Source: an uncultured Ruminococcus sp. (lineage in GTDB: Bacteria > Bacillota_A > Clostridia > Oscillospirales > Acutalibacteraceae). Taken from it: a stretch of 57,417 nucleotides of DNA. A program made the translations under genes and the position numbers. Below the pieces are notes generated by a model. The model was given only the letters and a program-made list of their open reading frames with translations. It was not told the origin of the DNA and did not search any database. Positions 42,459 through 50,500 of this stretch are shown here, one piece after another (the stretch's first letter is position 1; each line of letters begins with the position of its first letter). The stretch covers positions 1 through 57,417 of the forward strand of contig CADBXH010000001.1 of the NCBI GenBank assembly GCA_902798605.1, read 5' to 3'.

Positions 42459-42927
42459 AGTCCGCCTCCTTTGCCAAATCTGCTTTTCTCATCTTTTTGA
42501 GCCTGATCGAATTTACGATCAGCTCAACCAAAAACACTATTGTTGTTATATCAATAAAGGCAGAAATAATAAGATCGATAAAGTCGCCGAGACCGATAAA
42601 AGCAGCAATTAATTCAATGATTACAACGACGATCCTGAAAAATACGATTAATCCCGCGACAAAAATAAAAAATGAATGTTTGTTTTTGCCGTTGCCCAAT
42701 GCCCGCGCCGAAAAACCGACATAGCCGTTCAAAAGAAAACTAATGATAGAAAAAGACCAGATCAACACATATGTTACTATATTATTGCTTGAGCTATCGT
42801 CGCCGAGGTTTAAGCCGATGAAAAAGTACGTTATTAAAAATTTAACAAGGGTCCAAGCGGCCAAAACAATAACGCCCGTACCGATCGTTATAAGATTGAT
42901 TTCCGTTTTTCTGATTTTTACGTCCAT
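42448..42927 (-). CDS. Small four-helix membrane protein of unknown function
   Basis: A 159-residue protein with four hydrophobic segments (about 14-36, 47-68, 83-110 and 115-140), a basic KIRKTEIN start and a charged KKMRKADLAKEAD tail. No family recognised. It is the first gene of a three-gene operon and overlaps the DUF6765-like gene by 11 nt. TTAGGAGATAG gives a good ribosome-binding site. Confidence 0.65.
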   Translation of the reverse strand: MDVKIRKTEINLITIGTGVIVLAAWTLVKFLITYFFIGLNLGDDSSSNNIVTYVLIWSFSIISFLLNGYVGFSARALGNGKNKHSFFIFVAGLIVFFRIVVVIIELIAAFIGLGDFIDLIISAFIDITTIVFLVELIVNSIRLKKMRKADLAKEADYEL

Positions 42928-42955
42928 ACTATCTCCTAATTAATTGATTGTTTTT

Positions 42956-42984
42956 ATTATATCATATGCGAGAAAAAGCCGCAA
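42956..42984 (-). promoter_or_regulatory. Promoter of the 42927-40759 operon
   Basis: On the bottom strand TTGCGG (42984-42979), a 17-nt spacer and TATAAT (42961-42956) with TG in the extended position. Confidence 0.65.
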
Positions 42985-43082
42985 GGGTTTTAATGAACAA
43001 AACGAACCCGGTGTTATCTGAGCTTTTGATCGGACTTAAAAAATGAAACAAATATATATTTGCCCAAAAAATAAAAATAATG

Positions 43083-43111
43083 TTGCATAATGTACTTTAT
43101 TGTGGTAAAAT
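43083..43111 (+). promoter_or_regulatory. Promoter of the zinc-ribbon membrane protein gene
   Basis: TTGCAT (43083-43088), a 17-nt spacer and TAAAAT (43106-43111) with TG in the extended position, about 70 nt before the start codon. Confidence 0.65.
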
Positions 43112-43183
43112 AAATAAGGTTATAATACCGTTTTTCGGAGATAATCCTTTTATTTACAGTATTAATTATGAGAAGGTGGATTT

Positions 43184-43990
43184 ATGTTTTGTAACAATTG
43201 TGGTGCAAAATTAGTGGATGGCGCTATGTTTTGCAATGTATGCGGAAATAAGATCGACATCGATCAGGGCTCCGCAAAAGATAATAACCAAAAACCGCGT
43301 GACGATCGGCAGCCTTTTGAGTCTGATTTAAATTCCGCAGATAATCAACCGACTGTACCCGAATCAAATAATAATGTGATTGATCATCAACCTATTGCAA
43401 ATGACTTTGAACCGGATGAAAACAGGCAGCCGCCCTTTGCAAACGACCGCCAGCCTTCGGAAAATAAACAACCTGTTGAGGACGACGACCAGAGGACGCG
43501 GATCTATTTTGGCGACAGCGGTATGGATACCGATAAAAAAACCGAGAATACCTCTTTTGATAGCCCTCGCCCCCCGCAATTCAGCCAACCCGCAATGAGC
43601 AACGGCACGGTAGCCGTGGCGAAAAAGAATAATAAAAATGTATTTATCATTGCGGTTGTCGGCGGTTGTGTTTTTGTTTGTCTGGTTGCGTTTATTCTGA
43701 TATTTGCATTTTCCTGCAGCAAGCATTCACCGATTGAGGGCAGTTGGGTTAGCACTTCCGGCGATGTGATTCAGTTTGATAAGAACGGTGAGTTCAGGTG
43801 GGAGAGTAAATACGGAACCTATACTATTGAAAACGATACATACCTTACGTTGACCTTAAAAAACAGTTCGGATTTCGGAGACAACCGCTTTTATGTTTTT
43901 AATAGGGATGCAATGACCAGCAGCGGAGATTATTGGTATATCTCGGATAATGTGCTATATATATCCGGATATAAATATATCAAGCGATAG
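43184..43990 (+). CDS. Zinc-ribbon membrane protein with a C-terminal beta domain
   Basis: A 268-residue protein. The first 22 residues are a zinc ribbon (MFCNNCGAKL...MFCNVCGNK). A long Gln/Asn/Asp/Pro-rich linker with repeated RQPF / RQPPFANDRQPSENKQP motifs spans about 30-110, then one transmembrane helix (about 151-175). The last 85 residues (SPIEGSWVSTSGDVIQFDKNGEF onward) form a small beta-sheet domain of the DUF5640-like kind, outside the cell. The zinc ribbon would stay inside. The ATG has GAAGGTGG 7 nt upstream. Monocistronic. Function unknown; the layout suits a sensor or anchor. Confidence 0.75.
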   Translation: MFCNNCGAKLVDGAMFCNVCGNKIDIDQGSAKDNNQKPRDDRQPFESDLNSADNQPTVPESNNNVIDHQPIANDFEPDENRQPPFANDRQPSENKQPVEDDDQRTRIYFGDSGMDTDKKTENTSFDSPRPPQFSQPAMSNGTVAVAKKNNKNVFIIAVVGGCVFVCLVAFILIFAFSCSKHSPIEGSWVSTSGDVIQFDKNGEFRWESKYGTYTIENDTYLTLTLKNSSDFGDNRFYVFNRDAMTSSGDYWYISDNVLYISGYKYIKR

Positions 43991-44032
43991 CAGTCCTGTA
44001 ATCATTTGATCATAAAAAGAAATATCGGCAAC

Positions 44033-44069
44033 AACGGCAACCGCAGAATCTATGCGGTTGCCGTTTTTA
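44033..44069 (+). terminator. Terminator of the zinc-ribbon protein gene
   Basis: A perfect 13-bp stem AACGGCAACCGCA / TGCGGTTGCCGTT with a GAATCTA loop is followed by TTTTT. Confidence 0.92.
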
Positions 44070-44147
44070 GGTGATTTATATCGGGGAACAGCAGAAAAAA
44101 TTGATAAACCCAAAGAAAAAAGAAAAAGACTCGGTTTAGACTGAAAA

Positions 44148-44196
44148 TGACCGGCAGAGCGCCACTCAATGTACTCAGCCGGTCAATATTTTTTTG
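44148..44196 (+). terminator. Orphan terminator hairpin
   Basis: An 8-bp stem TGACCGGC / GCCGGTCA around a 22-nt loop, followed by ATATTTTTTT. It lies 80 nt after the terminator of the preceding gene, with no gene between, so it may end a small RNA. The rest of 43991-44341 is non-coding. Confidence 0.6.
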
Positions 44197-44259
44197 AGTT
44201 TTTAAATTCCCCAAAAACCCAGTAAACATCCCGTTTTTCAGGGGGAAAGAGCTAATTGC

Positions 44260-44288
44260 TTGTGTTTTAAACGAACGCGTGCTATACT
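44260..44288 (+). promoter_or_regulatory. Promoter of the CPBP protease gene
   Basis: TTGTGT (44260-44265), a 17-nt spacer and TATACT (44283-44288). Confidence 0.6.
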
Positions 44289-44341
44289 GTGGGCACAGTC
44301 AAAAAAGCGCAACGCTTTTGACAAAAGAAAAGGGTGAGAAA

Positions 44342-45361
44342 ATGGATAAAAAATCAATTAACAAACAAATTCGCGGTATCTCAAACAGAGGCGCGCTGCT
44401 TTTGGTGATCTTTTGCGCGGTGGTTGCCTTGTTTATGTTTTTCAGGAGTTTTATGTATCGCGTCAGCGAATACGGTTCAATGTGGCAGGATCCGAAAATC
44501 ATTTGGTCGCTGTCAAATGCTCTCTTGTTTTTTGTTCTGTATCCGCTTTTGCTTTTGCTGTACTACAAGTGTCTAAACAGGCAAAACGGTCTGCGTTTAT
44601 CGGGAGCGTTCAAAAAGTCACAGCGTTCAAAGGGCTGGATATTCAAGTGGCTTGTGATCACTATCGGGGTATCTCAGCTTGCCGGAATAATACTGTCAAC
44701 TGTAGCCCGTGTGATCCTAAAGGATAGCGCGGTGTCAAACAGTATCAGCGATATGGTAGTCAAGTCGAAAACCGATTATCTCGGAATGATACTTTACGGC
44801 ATACCGGTTGTATTGTTAGCGCCGGTATTTGAGGAGCTAATATTCAGAGCTACCATATACCGCAACAACAGGCCGATGGGCGCTATGTTTGCCGCTGTTG
44901 TAACGGGCTGCGCCTTCGGCATATGGCATATGAATATCAGCCAGATATTTATGGCTGCTTTCTGCGGCGTATTTCTTTGCCTGATATTCGAGAAAACAAA
45001 ATCGATCAAAACGGTTATGTTCATACATTTTGCGAATAATCTGCTGTTCTTTGGGTTGAAGTTTGCGAAGCTTCAAATCGGAGATATACTAAACGCGGGC
45101 GACAAGGAATTTATGATACAAGCGATGTTCCACAAGCAGCCCGTGAGCTCGGTTTTGCTGGTGTTGATTTGGGCGGTATTGGCAGCGGCATTTATCGCAG
45201 GTCCGATAATGCTCATCGTTCAAATCGTAAAAAAGAGAAAGAACACCGGTCTGGGCAAAGGGGATTTCCCTTACGGCACATGGAAAAAGACTCTTGTTTT
45301 CTTCTCAGCTCCGCTAACGATAATCGCGGTCGTTGCTATGATCGTAATGACAATTATATAA
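44342..45361 (+). CDS. CPBP family intramembrane metalloprotease
   Basis: A 339-residue polytopic protein (about eight transmembrane segments) of the CPBP/Abi (CAAX-protease and bacteriocin-processing) family. The three catalytic motifs are present: EELIFR (EExxxR) in VFEELIFRATIYRN (about 181-194), FGIWHMN (FxxxH, about 213-219) and HFANNL (HxxxN type, about 251-256). Roles in the family include prenyl-protein processing, bacteriocin immunity and anti-sigma cleavage; none can be chosen here. The ATG at 44342 has AAAGGGTGAG upstream. An upstream in-frame ATG at 44279 would overlap the promoter. Confidence 0.88.
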   Translation: MDKKSINKQIRGISNRGALLLVIFCAVVALFMFFRSFMYRVSEYGSMWQDPKIIWSLSNALLFFVLYPLLLLLYYKCLNRQNGLRLSGAFKKSQRSKGWIFKWLVITIGVSQLAGIILSTVARVILKDSAVSNSISDMVVKSKTDYLGMILYGIPVVLLAPVFEELIFRATIYRNNRPMGAMFAAVVTGCAFGIWHMNISQIFMAAFCGVFLCLIFEKTKSIKTVMFIHFANNLLFFGLKFAKLQIGDILNAGDKEFMIQAMFHKQPVSSVLLVLIWAVLAAAFIAGPIMLIVQIVKKRKNTGLGKGDFPYGTWKKTLVFFSAPLTIIAVVAMIVMTII

Positions 45362-45369
45362 CAAAAAAC

Positions 45370-45410
45370 AGCTGTCATTCTGAGGCTTTGCCAAAGGATG
45401 ACAGCTTTTG
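45370..45410. terminator. Hairpin between convergent genes, related to the 5939-6034 repeat
   Basis: AGCTGTCAT / ATGACAGCT pair over 9 bp, with an inner CTTTG / CAAAG stem, followed by TTTTGCTTT. Its ends (CTGTCATTCTGAG...GGATGACAG) match those of the larger inverted repeat at 5939-6034. Confidence 0.7.
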
Positions 45411-45418
45411 CTTTATTA

Positions 45419-46780
45419 TCAGTTTTTAAGCGCCTGGAGCGGTGCGGGGATCCTGCCTCCGCGGTTGATGAACAGCTCCGGAGAGCCTTCCCTAACGGGC
45501 ATTACGGGACCCGCGCCGAGCAGTCCGCCGAATTCGAGCATTTCGCCCGCTTTTTTGCCGATCGCGGGGATAAGGCGCACCGCGGTAGTTTTTGTATTGA
45601 CCATACCGATAGCTGCCTCGTCGGCGATGATAGCGGAAATCGTCTCGGGCGTTATATCGCCGGGAACAACGATCATATCGAGACCGACCGAGCAAACCGC
45701 CGTCATTGATTCAAGCTTTGTGATGTCAAGCCTGCCGCTCTTTGCCGCGGCTATCATACCCGCGTCCTCTGATACCGGGATAAACGCTCCGCTCAGTCCG
45801 CCTACGTGGCTTGACGCCATAACGCCGCCTTTCTTGACAGCGTCGTTGAGCAGCGCGAGCGCCGCGGTGGTTCCGTGGCAGCCGCAGGTCTCAAGTCCCA
45901 TTTCCTCAAGGATATACGCCACGCTGTCGCCGACAGCGGGGGTTGGAGCGAGCGACAGATCGACTATACCGAACGGCACGCACAGCCTCTTGCTGGCTTC
46001 CTTAGCCACAAGCTGACCCATCCTTGTTATCTTGAACGCCGTCCTCTTTACAAGGTCGGCTATCTCTGTAATGTCCTTGCCCTGTCCGTTTTTTGCCAAA
46101 GCGGCTCTCACTACTCCCGGACCCGATACGCCGACGTTGATGACCGTGTCAGCCTCGCCGACGCCGTGGAACGCTCCCGCCATAAACGGGTTATCCTCGG
46201 GCGCGTTGCAGAACACAACGAGCTTAGCCGCGCCGATGCAGTTCCTGTCGGCGGTGAGCTGTGCTGCCTGCTTAACGGTCTTGCCCATCATCTTGACCGC
46301 GTCCATATTGATGCCGGCTTTTGTTGAGCCGATATTGACCGAGGAGCAGACAAAGTCGGTCTCGCTCAACGCCTGCGGGATACTCTCTATCAGCGCGTAA
46401 TCTCCGCTTGCAAAGCCCTTTTGGACAAGCGCGGAATAGCCGCCGATAAAGTTGACGCCGAGCTCCTTTGCCGCCTTGTCGAGCGCGTGGGCGAATTTCA
46501 CCACGTTTTTGCTCTGGCAGGGAGCGGCGACCATACCGATCGGGGTGACTGAGATCCTCTTGTGGATTATCGGGATCCCGTACTTGCGCTCGATGTCCTC
46601 GCCGGTCTTTACCAAGTCCTTGGCGCTGCGGCAGATTTTGTCATAAACCTTAGCGCACGCCTTGTCGATGTCCTCGTCCATGCAGTCGAGCAGCGAAATA
46701 CCCATGGTGATAGTTCTCACGTCAAGGTTTTCGTTGTCGATCATATTTATGGTTTCAAGTATATCTTTGGTTTCAAGCAT
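45419..46780 (-). CDS. UPF0210 (PFL-like, DUF711) family protein
   Basis: A 453-residue soluble protein of the UPF0210/DUF711 family, whose usual length is close to 450. Recognisable segments are [61 protein letters not shown] and a long Gly-rich C-terminal part ending [13 protein letters not shown]. The fold is related to glycyl-radical enzymes, but no radical Gly motif is claimed here, and the function is unknown. It lies 14 nt after the ACT-domain gene in the standard two-gene arrangement, so it is probably ligand-regulated through that partner. Confidence 0.93.
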   Translation of the reverse strand: MLETKDILETINMIDNENLDVRTITMGISLLDCMDEDIDKACAKVYDKICRSAKDLVKTGEDIERKYGIPIIHKRISVTPIGMVAAPCQSKNVVKFAHALDKAAKELGVNFIGGYSALVQKGFASGDYALIESIPQALSETDFVCSSVNIGSTKAGINMDAVKMMGKTVKQAAQLTADRNCIGAAKLVVFCNAPEDNPFMAGAFHGVGEADTVINVGVSGPGVVRAALAKNGQGKDITEIADLVKRTAFKITRMGQLVAKEASKRLCVPFGIVDLSLAPTPAVGDSVAYILEEMGLETCGCHGTTAALALLNDAVKKGGVMASSHVGGLSGAFIPVSEDAGMIAAAKSGRLDITKLESMTAVCSVGLDMIVVPGDITPETISAIIADEAAIGMVNTKTTAVRLIPAIGKKAGEMLEFGGLLGAGPVMPVREGSPELFINRGGRIPAPLQALKN

Positions 46781-46794
46781 ACTTCAAATCTCTC

Positions 46795-47064
46795 CTATAT
46801 CTTATGCATACTGTTGAATATGTCCTCGTGCATAATATGTATCTTGGTGTTTGTTTTTTCGCCGACTTCGTCCAGCTTTTTGCTCAGCTCGTCAAAACCG
46901 ACGGTCGATTTGTCGATCTCAACCAGCATTATCATAGCGAACATATCCTGCAAAACGCTCTGAGTGACTTCAACGATGTTCACGCTCGATTGCGCGCAGA
47001 CGTCTGAGACCTTTGCAAGGATACCGACTGTATCTTTTCCTATAACGGTAATGATAGCTTTCAT
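46795..47064 (-). CDS. UPF0237 ACT-domain protein
   Basis: An 89-residue single ACT domain: MKAIITVIGKDTVGILAKVS opening, VNIVEVTQSVLQDMFAMIMLVE middle and KKLDEVGEKTNTKIHIMHED end. It matches the UPF0237 family, which binds small ligands such as amino acids and is encoded next to UPF0210 in many Firmicutes and other bacteria. GGAGGTTACT precedes the ATG. It is the first gene of the operon with the UPF0210 gene. Confidence 0.93.
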   Translation of the reverse strand: MKAIITVIGKDTVGILAKVSDVCAQSSVNIVEVTQSVLQDMFAMIMLVEIDKSTVGFDELSKKLDEVGEKTNTKIHIMHEDIFNSMHKI

Positions 47065-47101
47065 AGTAACCTCCGTTTTGTTTTGTAATCATTTCCATAT
47101 T

Positions 47102-47130
47102 ATTATACTATCTTTGCACAGCAAAGTAAA
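47102..47130 (-). promoter_or_regulatory. Promoter of the ACT-UPF0210 operon
   Basis: On the bottom strand TTTACT (47130-47125), a 17-nt spacer and TATAAT (47107-47102). Confidence 0.6.
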
Positions 47131-47168
47131 GAAGTATTTTTCAACGGCGTAAAGTCTGCTCGGCTTTA

Positions 47169-47197
47169 TTGACTTTTTGCTTATTTTGGAGTACAAT
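47169..47197 (+). promoter_or_regulatory. Promoter of the FHA-SEDS / PBP operon
   Basis: TTGACT (47169-47174), a 17-nt spacer and TACAAT (47192-47197), about 43 nt before the TTG start. Confidence 0.8.
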
Positions 47198-47239
47198 CTA
47201 ATATGTATAACTATAAATATAGAAAAGGAGGTCTGCGTT

Positions 47240-48958
47240 TTGTTTGATTTCAGCGTAATATTCGACGTCGGTGTTGTAGCGCTCAGGATTTTGATGCCTA
47301 TTTACGCGATTTTTATCGTTTACCAGTGCTACGCCGCGATGCGCCGCCGCAGACGTTCCGAAAAACCGCTTGTTACTCTTGTCAACACTCAAACCTATGA
47401 GAAAACACCGGTCGTGTTCTGGGAGAATTCTATCGGGCGAAGCAAAGCTAATGATATTACGGTCAACGACCCCACGGTGTCGCGCAACCATTGCGTTTTG
47501 CTGCGCCGTAACGAGGGATGGTTTGTCCGAGATATGAACTCCACTGCGGGAACATATGTCAACGGCGAGCCCGCCTTTGAAAGAACCAGGGTTTTGATCG
47601 ACGACGTTATCAGTGTCGGCAATACAAAGCTGCAGCTTCTCAGGGGCGACGAGTACTATGAGGAAGTTCAGTCGAGCTGGTTTTTTAAGAAAGTAAGCAA
47701 CAAACCCGCTATCAAGGCGTGGAAGCTTATGTTGATGATAACGCTGTTCCATTTGTTTATGGGCATAGAGGCTATGTTCTGGAATGATGGAACAGACGTA
47801 TACGCTCCCATCGTGCTCTTCGGAGTGCTTGCCGCGGTAGAGTGGGGCTTTTTCTCGATCTCGTACTTTGCGCTCAGGAGGGTCAACTTTGAGCTTGAGG
47901 CTCTTGCTTTGTTTTTGACGGGAATAGGCGTTATGCTGATGGTTCGGCAAGACCTAAGATCCGCTTATGTCCAGTTGATAGCGGCGACTATCGGAATGGC
48001 TCTGTTCTGTGTCATAATAAAGCTGATAGAAAACCCCGATAAGCTCATCAATAAACGGTTGAGAATGACGGTTATGGCAGTCGCTGTGGGGCTTTTGCTT
48101 GCCACTATACTCTATGGTATGGTATTTCATACAAAGTACGGAGCGGCAAACTGGATATCTATAGGACCGATATCTTTCCAACCCTCCGAGATCGTAAAGG
48201 TTATGTATATATTCGTCGGCGCAAGTTCGCTCGACGTACTTCAGACCAAACGAAATTTAATTGAATTTACAGTCTTTTCGGCGATTTGCGTAGCTCTGCT
48301 TGCTGTGTCGAGTGACTTCGGTACGGCGCTGATAATCTTTGTTACCTTCCTGTTGATCATATTTATGCGCTCGGGAGATATACTGACAGTTATTGTTCCT
48401 ACAGGCGCCGTTGTCGGTGGAGTATTTTTGATTCAGCTCGTTGCGCCGATCATTGGATTCCAAGAAAAAATTGAATATGTATTTAAGCGCTTCAAAGCAT
48501 ATCGACATGTTTGGGAGTACGCCCAAGACACAGGTTATCAGCAAGTTCGTGTGCTGACCTTTGTCGCGAGCGGAGGACTGTTCGGAGTCGGTGTGGGCAA
48601 CGGTTTTCTAAAACAGTATTTTGCGTCCGAAAGCGATCTGGTATTCGGAATCCTTGCCGAGGAGATGGGTGTTATCCTTGCGATAACGCTTGCTTTGGCA
48701 GTTGCTCTTTTGGTTATTTACGGAAGGGCGATCGCAACGCGCAGCCGCAGTACCTTTTACTCGATCTCGGCGTGTTGCGCGGCGGGACTGCTTGTTGTTC
48801 AGCTCTCGCTTAATGTTTTCGGCGCGACAGATGTTCTTCCTATGACAGGTGTTACGTTCCCGTTTGTCAGTTACGGCGGATCGAGTATTATATCCTGTTG
48901 GGGCTTGATCGCATTTATTAAGGCGGCAGACGAAAGAACTTACTCATTAAAACGCTGA
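47240..48958 (+). CDS. FHA domain fused to SEDS peptidoglycan polymerase (FtsW/RodA/SpoVE)
   Basis: A 572-residue membrane protein. An N-terminal transmembrane helix (about 7-32) is followed by a canonical FHA domain (about 60-135): SIGRSKANDITV, VSRNHCVL, and NSTAGTYVNG, with the phosphothreonine-binding Arg, Ser, His and Asn all present. The remaining 410 residues are a SEDS polymerase of about ten transmembrane segments with NWISIGPISFQPSEIVKV, SSDFGTALIIF, SGGLFGVGVGNG and the terminal LPMTGVTFPFVSYGGSS. The polymerase should build peptidoglycan strands with the PBP encoded next, and the FHA domain could tie it to a Ser/Thr kinase. The TTG at 47240 has AGGAGG 8 nt upstream; no ATG fits. 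Confidence 0.93.
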   Translation: MFDFSVIFDVGVVALRILMPIYAIFIVYQCYAAMRRRRRSEKPLVTLVNTQTYEKTPVVFWENSIGRSKANDITVNDPTVSRNHCVLLRRNEGWFVRDMNSTAGTYVNGEPAFERTRVLIDDVISVGNTKLQLLRGDEYYEEVQSSWFFKKVSNKPAIKAWKLMLMITLFHLFMGIEAMFWNDGTDVYAPIVLFGVLAAVEWGFFSISYFALRRVNFELEALALFLTGIGVMLMVRQDLRSAYVQLIAATIGMALFCVIIKLIENPDKLINKRLRMTVMAVAVGLLLATILYGMVFHTKYGAANWISIGPISFQPSEIVKVMYIFVGASSLDVLQTKRNLIEFTVFSAICVALLAVSSDFGTALIIFVTFLLIIFMRSGDILTVIVPTGAVVGGVFLIQLVAPIIGFQEKIEYVFKRFKAYRHVWEYAQDTGYQQVRVLTFVASGGLFGVGVGNGFLKQYFASESDLVFGILAEEMGVILAITLALAVALLVIYGRAIATRSRSTFYSISACCAAGLLVVQLSLNVFGATDVLPMTGVTFPFVSYGGSSIISCWGLIAFIKAADERTYSLKR

Positions 48959-49046
48959 GCTTTTAGATAACCTCGGTATATACCTGAATGATCGGGCGGG
49001 CAATGCTCGCCGCTGCAAATCCCTATTTGGAAAGGGTGTTAATGAT

Positions 49047-50402
49047 TTGAAAAGAATACTTCGCAGAAGTACATTGATTTTGATTTTTTCTCTTGCGTTT
49101 ATCGGCGGAATCGCGTTTTTCTCGGTAGAGCTGATACTCAACGCCGGCGACTGGGCAAACCAACCGTATAACGCCCATATCTCGGGCAACGGAGGTCTTG
49201 AACAGGCAGGCACGATTTATGACCGCTACGGAAACTCACTTGCTCAGACGATAGACAAAGAAAGAATGTATAACGAGAACCTGAGTGTGCGCGAAGGTCT
49301 CTTGCACACGGTCGGCGACAACAGCCTGAATATATCGACCGCGGTACAGAGCAAATACCGCTCTCAGCTTACCGGATATAATCTTGTCTGGGGTCTTAAT
49401 ATGCCTCAGTCGCTCAGAGCTTCTCACGATATTACTTTGACCGTTGACTCGGCGTCCAGCGCCGCCGCTTACGAAAAGCTCGCGTCTTACGGCAAAAAGG
49501 GCGCGTGCGTGGTTTACAATTACAAAACCGGCGAGGTGATCTGCTCCGTCAGCACACCGGGTTACGATCCGCAGGATCCGCCTAAGATCACTCCCGAAAA
49601 CGAGGCTGAATACGACGGTGTCTTTCTTGACAACGTGGTTTCTTCATCGTATGTTCCGGGCTCGATTTTTAAGATCGTCACAGCCGCGGCAGCAATAGAG
49701 AATATCCCCGATATTTACGATCGTACGTGGGAGTGTTACGGCAGCGAGGAGATCGGCGGTCACGACATCACCTGTGTCGAAAGCCACGGAACGATCAATT
49801 TTCAGGAAGCTATGGCACATTCCTGCAACATTGTTTTTGCCGAGCTTGCGGTTGAACTCGGACCGGAAAAAATGACCGCGACGGCGAATAAGATCGGGAT
49901 CAACGATACCTTCAAGTTTGATGATATGGAAACCGCAAAGGGCAACTACGATGTTTCCAAGGCCGATACAAACCAGCTCGCTTGGTCGGGCGTCGGTCAG
50001 TATAACGACGCGGTAAATCCGATGCAGATGGCAATAATCTGCGGAGCGATCGCAAACGGCGGAAAGTCGACCACGCCCACATACATAAAAAGCGGTACGG
50101 GCGATCTGATGAAGATGATCGGCCTTAACAAGGGCGAGAGCAAAGAGATGTTCAGCCCCGATACCGCGCAAAAGCTAAACGATATTATGCGTTATACGAT
50201 CACCGATTACTACGGCGACGATCTGTTCGGAAACCTTTCGGTATGCGCAAAGACCGGTACCGGTGAGGTAGGAGAGGATCGCAAGCCGACCGCGTGGATG
50301 GTGGGCTACGCTCAGGATCAAGATTGTCCGCTGGCGTTTGCCTGCGTTGTAGAGGACGCCGCGATGAAAACCGCCGCAGAGTCACTGAGGACAAAAGGAT
50401 AA
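49047..50402 (+). CDS. Class-B-like penicillin-binding protein (partner of the FHA-SEDS protein)
   Basis: A 451-residue protein with one N-terminal membrane anchor (about 8-30) and an extracellular transpeptidase domain. Motifs: SxxK in VPGSIFKIV (about 207-210), SxN as SCN in AHSCNIVFAE and KTG in CAKTGTGE. It resembles the short PbpA group without a long dimerisation module, like the PBP at 16832. It starts with TTG at 49047 behind GGAAAGGGTG and lies 88 nt after the SEDS gene. It is presumably the cross-linking half of a polymerase pair for elongation, division or sporulation. Confidence 0.92.
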   Translation: MKRILRRSTLILIFSLAFIGGIAFFSVELILNAGDWANQPYNAHISGNGGLEQAGTIYDRYGNSLAQTIDKERMYNENLSVREGLLHTVGDNSLNISTAVQSKYRSQLTGYNLVWGLNMPQSLRASHDITLTVDSASSAAAYEKLASYGKKGACVVYNYKTGEVICSVSTPGYDPQDPPKITPENEAEYDGVFLDNVVSSSYVPGSIFKIVTAAAAIENIPDIYDRTWECYGSEEIGGHDITCVESHGTINFQEAMAHSCNIVFAELAVELGPEKMTATANKIGINDTFKFDDMETAKGNYDVSKADTNQLAWSGVGQYNDAVNPMQMAIICGAIANGGKSTTPTYIKSGTGDLMKMIGLNKGESKEMFSPDTAQKLNDIMRYTITDYYGDDLFGNLSVCAKTGTGEVGEDRKPTAWMVGYAQDQDCPLAFACVVEDAAMKTAAESLRTKG

Positions 50403-50410
50403 TTTGATTT

Positions 50411-50440
50411 TTTGTAGGGGCGGACACATAGGTCCGACCT
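50411..50440. repeat. Short palindrome of the GTAGGGGCGGAC type
   Basis: GTAGGGGCGGAC and GGTCCGACCTTAC form an imperfect stem with an ACATA loop and no T-tract, between the PBP gene and secA. Similar short palindromes are scattered in Clostridia genomes. The region also contains AT-rich sequence where the secA promoter should lie, but no clear -35/-10 pair was found. Confidence 0.4.
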
Positions 50441-50500
50441 TACTAATTATAATAATACTGTTCATATGGTATTTAAGCACAGAAAGGATAAAATTACATT

